Of a stretch of 9,878 bases of DNA, positions 5,159-9,878 are shown piece after piece. Made by a program: the position numbers and the translations under genes. This DNA is from an uncultured Lachnospiraceae bacterium (GTDB lineage Bacteria; Bacillota; Clostridia; Lachnospirales; Lachnospiraceae). Every line of letters starts with the position of its first letter. The stretch's first letter is position 1. The stretch spans positions 1 through 9,878 of the forward strand of contig CACXFD010000139.1 in NCBI GenBank assembly GCA_902766845.1. The letters run 5' to 3'. The notes under the pieces are model-generated. The model searched no databases, was not told the DNA's origin, and saw only the letters and a list, made by a program, of their open reading frames with translations.

Positions 5159-6211
5159 TCAGATCCGCTTGACCATGCCCTCGTAATTGACGCACGAGAT
5201 CAGCGCGGTATCGCGCGTGATCCGGCCCTCCTGATAGAGCTTTAAGAGGCTCCCGTCCATCGTGCACATGCCGTCCGCGGCGCCGGCCTGCATAACCTGG
5301 TCAAACTGGTCGGACTTGTCCTGCCGCAGCATGTTCTGGACGGCCCTCGTGCTCTTTAAGATCTCGAACACCGGGATCAGCCCGCCGTCCACCGACGGCA
5401 CCAGCTGCTGGCAGACCACGCCGCGCAGGATCTGCGACAGCTGGACCTTGACCTGGCTCTGCTGGTTCGCGGGGAACACGTCGAGGATACGGTTGATCGT
5501 GTTGGCCGCGCTGGTCGTGTGGAGCGTCGAGAGCAGCAGCACGCCGGTCTCCGACGCGGTGATCGCCGATGAGATCGTCTCGTAGTCGCGCATCTCGCCG
5601 AACAGGATCACGTCCGGGCTCTCGCGCAGGGCGGACCGCAGCGCGTCCAGATAGCCGGGCGTGTCGATCGAGATCTCGCGCTGCGTCACGATGGCTTTGT
5701 CATGCCGGTGGATGAATTCGATCGGGTCTTCCATCGTGATCACGTGGCAGTCCCGTTTTTTATTGATGCGGTCGATCATGCAGGCCAGCGTCGTGGACTT
5801 GCCGCTCCCGGCGCGTCCGGTGACCAGCACGAGGCCGTTCTTGTTATCCGCGAGCGACAGCACGCTCTCCGGGATCCCGAGCTTCTCGGGGTCCGGCAGG
5901 CCAAACCGGATCACACGGATGACCGCGGCCATGGACCCGCGCTGACGGAACACGTTGACGCGGTAGCGGCCCATGTGCGGGACCGAGAACGAAAAGTCGT
6001 CATCGTATCCCGCGTCCAGGTTCGCGCGGCTGCGCCCGCTCTCCTGATAGATCTGGTCCACGATCCGCGCGATCTCGTCCGGGACCAGCTTATCGCCCGG
6101 CAGGCGCTCCTGGCGTCCGCCGCACTTGAGCGTGACCGGAAGGCCGGCGACCAGAAAGACGTCCGCGGCGTCCGCATCGGTGGCTCGTTGTAAGATCTCT
6201 CGGATATCCAT
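5159..6211 (-). CDS. pilT: PilT-type hexameric ATPase of a type IV pilus system
   Basis: The 350-residue protein belongs to the secretion/pilus ATPase family, PilT branch, which normally powers pilus retraction from the cytoplasmic face by working on PilC. Counting from this start, residues 1-100 form the N-terminal domain, followed by the RecA-like core. The Walker A loop is GRAGSGKST (132-140; the usual form is GPTGSGKST). The Asp box is ITMEDPIEF (158-166), Walker B is PDVILFGEMRD (199-209), and the His box is STLHT (228-232). The PilT-specific AIRNLIRE element appears as AVQNMLR (290-296). The length is typical of PilT rather than PilB, and it lacks the longer PilB N-terminus. The gene begins two bases after the stop of the upstream 127-residue gene, as the last member of the pilus operon. 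Without a PilB in view it could also act as the only motor; this cannot be decided here. Confidence 0.93.
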   Translation of the reverse strand: MDIREILQRATDADAADVFLVAGLPVTLKCGGRQERLPGDKLVPDEIARIVDQIYQESGRSRANLDAGYDDDFSFSVPHMGRYRVNVFRQRGSMAAVIRVIRFGLPDPEKLGIPESVLSLADNKNGLVLVTGRAGSGKSTTLACMIDRINKKRDCHVITMEDPIEFIHRHDKAIVTQREISIDTPGYLDALRSALRESPDVILFGEMRDYETISSAITASETGVLLLSTLHTTSAANTINRILDVFPANQQSQVKVQLSQILRGVVCQQLVPSVDGGLIPVFEILKSTRAVQNMLRQDKSDQFDQVMQAGAADGMCTMDGSLLKLYQEGRITRDTALISCVNYEGMVKRI

Positions 6212-6213
6212 GC

Positions 6214-6597
6214 TCATTCTCCTTCCCAGACGTGGATCGATTCGTCCGGTTCCCAGACGTGCTGCTGCCTCCAGCGGATCACCCGCAGGCCGTCCGGCCC
6301 GGGCACAAGGCCCACCTCCAGCAGCGCGCCGTTCTTTTCAAAAGTCCGGGTGATCACCGCGCCGTCCTGCGCCGTGTCCGCTCCGTTTGCGAAGGCTTCC
6401 GACAGATCCCGCCGGAATTCCTGCGCTTCCAGTTCCAGTTCATACCGCGTCCGCACGGTGTCCGCGTATTTCTCCGCGAGCGCGCGGTCCGCGCGCGCCG
6501 TGGCGGCCGTCAGGATAGCCAGCGTGGCCAGACAGATGCTGATCACGGCCAGGAGCAGGGCCAGCGGCCCCAGTTTTACGGGTGCCTGCGTATTCAC
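6214..6597 (-). CDS. Small single-span membrane protein of the pilus operon (127 aa)
   Basis: The start is GTG (6595-6597), overlapping the preceding stop as GTGA, with AAGGAGG six bases upstream. The protein has a short N-terminus, one membrane span (about 11-33, PLALLLAVISICLATLAIL), then an amphipathic helix (about 34-68, ATARADRALAEKYADTVRTR) and a small mixed C-terminal domain (80-127). This layout of span, continuing helix and small globular end is that of a minor pilin-like or pilus-assembly accessory protein. There is no canonical prepilin Gly-Phe-x-x-x-Glu site. I do not recognise a named family. A short repeat (HVWE at 113-116 and 122-125) ends the protein and reflects a 12-base direct DNA repeat. 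Membership in the pilus machinery is inferred from the tight overlaps with its neighbours and the following pilT. Confidence 0.82.
   Translation of the reverse strand: MNTQAPVKLGPLALLLAVISICLATLAILTAATARADRALAEKYADTVRTRYELELEAQEFRRDLSEAFANGADTAQDGAVITRTFEKNGALLEVGLVPGPDGLRVIRWRQQHVWEPDESIHVWEGE
6219..6224 (-). promoter_or_regulatory. Ribosome binding site that fixes the pilT start
   Basis: AAGGAG lies seven bases before the ATG at 6209-6211. An ATG at 6215-6217 is in frame and would give an ATGA overlap with the preceding stop, but it sits only one base from this site, too close for normal initiation. The downstream ATG is therefore preferred, which removes two residues (Met-Ser). Confidence 0.75.
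6223..6261. repeat. 12-base direct repeat at the end of the 127-aa gene
   Basis: CACGTCTGGGAA (minus strand) occurs exactly twice, at 6223-6234 and 6250-6261, offset by 27 bases or nine codons. The downstream copy runs directly into GGAG and so contributes the A's of the pilT ribosome binding site. It looks like a small in-frame duplication at the gene's 3' end. Confidence 0.7.
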
Positions 6598-7160
6598 GGC
6601 CTGCCTCCTTCCTGTGCACTGACGCGCCCGCTGCCGGCTGCCGCGGCATCTGCTGCGGTCCCGGCTGCGGCAGAACCGTCAGCCGCGGCGTCTGCCCCGG
6701 CGTCTTCCGCCCGAAACGCCGCGGTCCGGATCTGATAGACCGGCTCCTCACGTCCCCTCATGCGCACCGTCACCACGATGTCCGTCCAGATCCCGGCCGG
6801 CACGCTCTTTTCTTCCAGATGCACGGCCACGGTCAGCGGCCCATCCGGCTGCGGCGTCCGGTCCGTCCCGTAGGTCGCGTAGACATTGCTCATCTCGAGG
6901 TCTTCCCCGAGCGCCTCCTCGATCATCGCGTTCCCGTTCTGATCCAGCGCGGCCAGCACGGCGCGCCCGCTCGGGCTGTGCTCGGCGGCCTCGGCCGCGT
7001 TCTCGGCCAGGGACACCGCGCTCGTCAGGATCTCCGCGTCCGCGCTCATCGACTTGCCGAGCACGTAGACGCGCACGAGGAGCAGCAGGATCCCGATAAA
7101 TACGACGATCAGCAGCAGGGCCTCCATGTAGAAGGCCGCCGCATGGTTCGACTTCTTCAC
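6594..7160 (-). CDS. Pseudopilin-like membrane protein with Ala-rich tail (188 aa)
   Basis: A GTG start (7158-7160) overlaps the preceding stop as GTGA, with GGGAGG seven bases upstream. The N-terminus MKKSNHAAAFYMEALLLIVV resembles a class III prepilin: two Lys, then a small residue (Ala8), and Glu13 at what would be position +5 of the mature protein, leading into a hydrophobic helix (12-35). The usual Gly at -1 is replaced by Ala, so processing is uncertain. After the span comes a helix (37-62) and a probable beta-rich part (90-150, LTVAVHLEE and DIVVTVRMRGREEPVYQIRT). Residues about 152-178 are low-complexity Ala/Asp/Gly. The arrangement matches a minor pilin (PilV/PilX-like role), priming or decorating the pilus. 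I cannot name a family; the role is inferred from architecture and operon position. Confidence 0.82.
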   Translation of the reverse strand: MKKSNHAAAFYMEALLLIVVFIGILLLLVRVYVLGKSMSADAEILTSAVSLAENAAEAAEHSPSGRAVLAALDQNGNAMIEEALGEDLEMSNVYATYGTDRTPQPDGPLTVAVHLEEKSVPAGIWTDIVVTVRMRGREEPVYQIRTAAFRAEDAGADAAADGSAAAGTAADAAAAGSGRVSAQEGGRP

Positions 7161-7618
7161 GGCGTCACCTCCCCGCTGCGCAGATGCACGAGCACGCGGC
7201 CCGCGTCGGTCTGTACGGTCAGAAGACCGTTTTCCAGCGTCACGTCAAAGATCTGCGTTTCGGCGATCTCATGCGCCTCGTTCGGATCTTCCGGCGCGTC
7301 CATGGCCTTGTATTCCTCCACCAGCTTCCCGCCGGCCTGATAGATGTGCAGGCCGTAGCCGGTGTCGCCGTCCGCGACCAGCAGGGCCGGGCCGGCCTGG
7401 CCCACCCGGACCGATACCGCGTTCTCGGAATCGCCGCCCTTGACCGAGGCGGACAGGTACGCGAGCAGCGCGCGGGCCTGCATGTTATCCTGCTGCCCGG
7501 CCACCGTGTTGCGGTAGCTCCCCGCGCCGAACAGGACCAGCATCAGAAAGCCGGCCAGAAACAGCGCCATGATCCCGATCATGAAAAGTCCCATCGGGGA
7601 CCGTCCGGTCTTTTTCAT
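7157..7618 (-). CDS. DUF4860-like membrane protein of the pilus operon (153 aa)
   Basis: The ATG overlaps the preceding stop as ATGA, with AAAGGAGG six bases upstream. There is a Lys/Arg-containing N-terminus, one membrane span (about 9-31, MGLFMIGIMALFLAGFLMLV) and a helix from about 35 to 60 (SYRNTVAGQQDNMQARALLA). A strand-rich domain follows, with LHIYQAGGKLVEEY (90-103), IFDVTLENGLLTVQTDAGR (123-141) and VLVHLRSGE. From memory this resembles DUF4860, a family of short clostridial proteins found in type IV pilus/type II secretion-like operons; I could not confirm this by search. It has a minor-pilin-like topology but no visible prepilin peptidase site. It probably sits in the membrane with its C-terminal domain outside, as a structural or accessory part of the fibre system. 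Confidence 0.83.
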   Translation of the reverse strand: MKKTGRSPMGLFMIGIMALFLAGFLMLVLFGAGSYRNTVAGQQDNMQARALLAYLSASVKGGDSENAVSVRVGQAGPALLVADGDTGYGLHIYQAGGKLVEEYKAMDAPEDPNEAHEIAETQIFDVTLENGLLTVQTDAGRVLVHLRSGEVTP

Positions 7619-7947
7619 CGGCCGCCTCCTTTCTGCGCCTTCGGCTGTACGATGACCTCGGGCGGCAGGTTGGATGCGTACGCTTCATAAGTGATATAAA
7701 AGTCTTCGGTGTTGACGGTCAGGCCGTAATTCTCCGTCAGATACGCGAGATCCGGCGGATAGACGCCCTCGACGGCATAGCACTGCAGGGCGCTGCTCTG
7801 CACAGCGTCCCGGATGGCCTGCGCGCTCTCCTCGCCGATGTCCCGCTCCGCGTGCGCAAAGTGCAGGGCAGCCGCGAGGATCACCACGGCCAGCAGCGGC
7901 ACCAGCCACCGCCAGAGACTTTTTTTCGGATCCTTGTCGGAATACAT
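7615..7947 (-). CDS. Small pilin-like membrane protein (110 aa)
   Basis: The ATG at 7945-7947 has GGGGAGG four bases upstream. Residues 1-11 are charged, followed by a membrane span (about 12-31, WRWLVPLLAVVILAAALHFA), a helix (35-57) and a short domain containing YAVEGVYPPDLAYLTENYG (57-75) and EDFYITYEAYASNLPPEVIV (81-100). The YPxxLxxL pattern after the helix resembles the first turn after the alpha-1 helix in GspG-type pseudopilins, but the whole protein is short and lacks a Gly-Phe-x-x-x-Glu cleavage site. It is the first gene of the overlapped pilin-like run, 80 bases after the PilC-like gene, with a hairpin between them. A pilus accessory or pseudopilin-like role is likely by context; the exact family is not recognised. 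Confidence 0.82.
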   Translation of the reverse strand: MYSDKDPKKSLWRWLVPLLAVVILAAALHFAHAERDIGEESAQAIRDAVQSSALQCYAVEGVYPPDLAYLTENYGLTVNTEDFYITYEAYASNLPPEVIVQPKAQKGGGR

Positions 7948-7982
7948 GATTCCTCCCCGTTCTGTGGATCGAATGCTTCTTC

Positions 7983-8013
7983 AAAAACATCCGGCCGCCT
8001 TGTGTCCGGCCGG
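7983..8013 (-). terminator. Possible weak intrinsic terminator or attenuator between pilC-like gene and pilin-like genes
   Basis: On the minus strand a perfect 7-bp GC stem (8007-8013 with 7991-7997, CCGGCCG/CGGCCGG) with a 9-base loop is followed after three bases by TTTTT (7983-7987). It lies 15 bases after the platform gene's stop. The T-tract is short and offset, so partial termination or an mRNA-processing/stabilising hairpin is more likely than full termination, especially since I see no new promoter before the next gene. Confidence 0.4.
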
Positions 8014-8027
8014 CCCGGCCGCGTCCG

Positions 8028-9071
8028 TTATCCGATCGAATTCATCATGCCGATCAGCGGGAGCATCACGCTCAGCAGCGAGAGCCCCACGGTCACCATC
8101 AAAACGCCCGAGAGCAGCGGGTCCACGATGCCGACCAGCCGGTCCACCAGCGCGCCGCAGTTCTCGCGCAGCAGGTCGGACAGGCGCCCGAGCACGCTGT
8201 CCAGATTGCCGCTGCGCTCGCCGGCCAGCAGCATCCGTCCGTAGACCGGCTCAAACAGCCCTTCTTCATACGCGGCCGTCGCGATGCTGTTGCCCTCATC
8301 CATGAGCGCGCGCGCCCGCGCGAGCTTTTCCTCGACCGCCGCGCAGTCTGTCATCGGGATGGAGCGGTCCATCGCCTCGTCCTGCATCTCGCCGCTCGCG
8401 AGGAACATGCCGAGGGCCGACGTGAACCGGAACATGCCCATGCTCTCCAGCAGGCGCCGGCACAGGCCGTTCGACCGCAGGATCTTTTCCACCGGTCCGC
8501 GCTTTCCGTGGTTCCACATCCACAGGCCGATGACCAGGCCCGCCGCGATCACGACCATCAGGATCAGCGCGGCCCAGCAGATCCCGTACGCCCAGCGCAG
8601 GTATCCGAAGGTCGAGGCCGCCATGCTGCCGGTCAGCCGGTCATAGACTTCCGTAAAGGCCGGCAGGACCATCGTCAGCATGATCACGAGCACGGCGATG
8701 ATCAGGACCAGCATGGCCGCGGGATAGGTGACCGCCCCGCGCAGCTTTTCCGAGATCGTTTTCTGGTCCGCGTAATACCGGCTCAGGCGGAACAGCGTGT
8801 CCTCCAGCCGGCCCGAATCCTCGCCGGCCTCCACCATCTGCAGCGCGTATTCGGGAAAGATCCCGCTCGCCCGCATCGAGGCGGACAGGCCTTCGCCCGC
8901 GTCCGCGTGGTCCTTCATCACGGCCAGCGCGCCGGTCAGCAGGCCGCCGTCCGCGTCGCCTCCGCTCTGGAGCAGCCGGATCGCTTCATCCGTGGTGATC
9001 CCGGACTGCACCATCATCGCCATGCTCTCGCAGAACGCGCTGACGCCCAGATTGTCCAGTGTCTTGCTCAT
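8028..9071 (-). CDS. PilC/GspF-type inner-membrane platform protein
   Basis: This 347-residue integral membrane protein matches the type II secretion F family, the platform that couples cytoplasmic pilus ATPases to pilin insertion or extraction. Two T2SSF domains are visible, at about 10-135 and 213-335, each with its signature: EAGEDSGRLEDTL (81-93) and LAGERSGNLDSVL (282-294). Three membrane spans are predicted, at about 117-140 (YPAAMLVLIIAVLVIMLTMV), 163-186 and 318-341. It is shorter than a typical PilC of about 400 residues, mainly at the N-terminus, which starts almost directly at the first domain (FCESMAMMVQSGIT). The ATG start has a G-rich site (GGGGG) six bases upstream, weaker than the AAGGAGG sites of its neighbours. 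It lies 87 bases after the transglutaminase-like gene. The PilT in the same direction is its probable ATPase partner. Confidence 0.92.
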   Translation of the reverse strand: MSKTLDNLGVSAFCESMAMMVQSGITTDEAIRLLQSGGDADGGLLTGALAVMKDHADAGEGLSASMRASGIFPEYALQMVEAGEDSGRLEDTLFRLSRYYADQKTISEKLRGAVTYPAAMLVLIIAVLVIMLTMVLPAFTEVYDRLTGSMAASTFGYLRWAYGICWAALILMVVIAAGLVIGLWMWNHGKRGPVEKILRSNGLCRRLLESMGMFRFTSALGMFLASGEMQDEAMDRSIPMTDCAAVEEKLARARALMDEGNSIATAAYEEGLFEPVYGRMLLAGERSGNLDSVLGRLSDLLRENCGALVDRLVGIVDPLLSGVLMVTVGLSLLSVMLPLIGMMNSIG

Positions 9072-9138
9072 ATGCTTCCCCCGCTCGAATTCGAATATCC
9101 GATTCTGACGTTTCGTCTTGTTGTTTTTCCGTGCCGTG

Positions 9139-9157
9139 CCGGCGCGTGCGGCGCCGG
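9139..9157 (-). other. Stable hairpin directly after the transglutaminase-like stop codon
   Basis: CCGGCGC-5nt-GCGCCGG forms a perfect 7-bp stem starting two bases after the TGA at 9159-9161. On the minus strand it is followed by an A-rich rather than T-rich stretch, so it is not a standard intrinsic terminator. It could protect the 3' end of a processed message or slow transcription into the pilus genes. No clear promoter is seen in 9072-9138. Confidence 0.5.
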
Positions 9158-9158
9158 A

Positions 9159-9878
9159 TCAGTACATATACAGGTCCGTGTAGTTTTCCCCGTCGCCGAT
9201 GAATTCGTTGCCGACGCCGCCGGCCGCGAACGTCAGGTCCATGCGGTTCCAGGTCTTTTCATCGACCTTGAACTCCACGGTGACCCAGCCCGTCTGCGCC
9301 GTATAGAACATGTTCCAGGCGTGGTACTGGTCACCGGGCGATACGTAGCCGAAGATCAGCTTGGTCGGGATCCCCTGGCTGCGCAGGATGGCCGCCGCGA
9401 GCGACGCGTAGTCAAAGCAGATGCCCATGCCGGTCGCGAGCGTCTCGTCCGGGTCCGGCAGATAGCCGCTCTTGACGGTCAGCGCCTTTTCTTTATCGTA
9501 TTTGATATTCCCGGCCACAAATTTGTACGTAGCCGCGATCACGTCCAGGGCCGTGCGGGCTTTGGAAGAGAACTCCGCGCCCTTTTTCACGCACTCCGAT
9601 TCCTGTGTGTAATTCACATAATTGCTGGGCCGCAGGAACGGCTGGAACTCATCCGCGATCTCGACGCGCGCGGTCTGCGAATACAGCTCCGCGTATTTGT
9701 TCTCGGTAATGTTCTCCATGACGCGGAACTTATATTCCGCGTCCCCGCTCTGCAGCGGGAAGATGGACGGCGTCCCGTCCGACGCCAGGTCATACGTATA
9801 CGTGATCTCGGGCAGGATGACCTGGAATTTCAGGCGTTTTTCCGATGTGGCGGCCACGGCGATATAGCCGTCCGAGAC
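9159..9878 (-). CDS. Transglutaminase-like domain protein, C-terminal part (cut by right edge)
   Basis: The frame is open from the right edge to TGA at 9159-9161: 239 residues are visible and the start is outside. A GTG at 9855-9857 is in frame, but it falls inside a continuous beta-rich segment (VSDGYIAVAATSEKRLKFQV), so it is unlikely to be the true start. Numbering from the edge, residues 1-80 look like a beta-sandwich region. Residues about 100-220 form a transglutaminase-like papain-fold domain with the expected triad: Cys in GMGICFDYASLAAAILRSQG (Cys154), His in YHAWNMFY (His186) and Asp in MDLTF (Asp214). Members of this superfamily act as proteases, peptidases or crosslinking enzymes. 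In gut Clostridia such proteins are often exported. The N-terminal signal is not visible, and substrate and localisation are unknown. It precedes the pilus genes by 87 bases, so co-transcription is possible. Confidence 0.88.
   Translation of the reverse strand, partial: VSDGYIAVAATSEKRLKFQVILPEITYTYDLASDGTPSIFPLQSGDAEYKFRVMENITENKYAELYSQTARVEIADEFQPFLRPSNYVNYTQESECVKKGAEFSSKARTALDVIAATYKFVAGNIKYDKEKALTVKSGYLPDPDETLATGMGICFDYASLAAAILRSQGIPTKLIFGYVSPGDQYHAWNMFYTAQTGWVTVEFKVDEKTWNRMDLTFAAGGVGNEFIGDGENYTDLYMY

Noticed and set aside
5070..5267. Minus-strand frame covering the end of pilT and the GGCCGG repeats
   Set aside because: It is out of frame with pilT, lacks a ribosome binding site, and the low-complexity translation comes from the repeat array.
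9139..9157. Hairpin after the transglutaminase-like gene considered as an intrinsic terminator
   Set aside because: On the transcribed strand it is followed by an A-rich stretch, not a T-tract.

Overview
The window looks like a chromosomal segment of a high-G+C member of the Clostridia, probably Lachnospiraceae or a relative. This rests on the gene families, on strong AAGGAGG-type ribosome binding sites with 6-8 base spacing, and on a Gram-positive-style surface protein. It is an inference from protein style, since no marker gene is present. All twelve genes I can support lie on the minus strand, so the window reads from right to left. Both ends cut a gene.

Right part (9878 down to 5159): the end of a secreted-type transglutaminase-like protein is followed by a compact type IV pilus / type II secretion-like cluster. 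It holds a PilC/GspF-type inner-membrane platform protein, four small single-span membrane proteins with pilin-like architecture, and a PilT-type hexameric ATPase. The small genes overlap by ATGA or GTGA and are clearly translated from one message. No PilB-type assembly ATPase, prepilin peptidase, PilM/N/O or canonical major pilin is visible; they may lie outside the window.

Middle part (5016 down to 1290): a signalling block follows in the same direction. It encodes a SARP/BTAD-type transcriptional regulator ending in a degenerate GGDEF domain, an unrecognised 181-residue protein whose start overlaps the regulator's stop, a membrane-bound diguanylate cyclase with intact GGDEF and I-site, and a stand-alone HPt phosphotransfer protein. 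The likely theme is cyclic-di-GMP and phosphorelay control of surface structures, possibly of the pilus genes just upstream. That functional link is inferred from gene order alone.

Left part (1289 down to 1): a 374-base gene-free region contains two perfect TATAAT boxes, one with a plausible -35 at 17 bases, and a GC-rich leader that can fold as a three-way junction just before the ribosome binding site. It leads into a large cell-surface protein cut by the left edge, with a signal peptide, an acidic Pro/Glu/Ala repeat region and a beta-rich domain typical of surface proteins in gut Firmicutes. Several intergenic spacers carry short GC-rich repeats and hairpins (5063-5155, 3119-3184, 7983-8013, 9139-9157).
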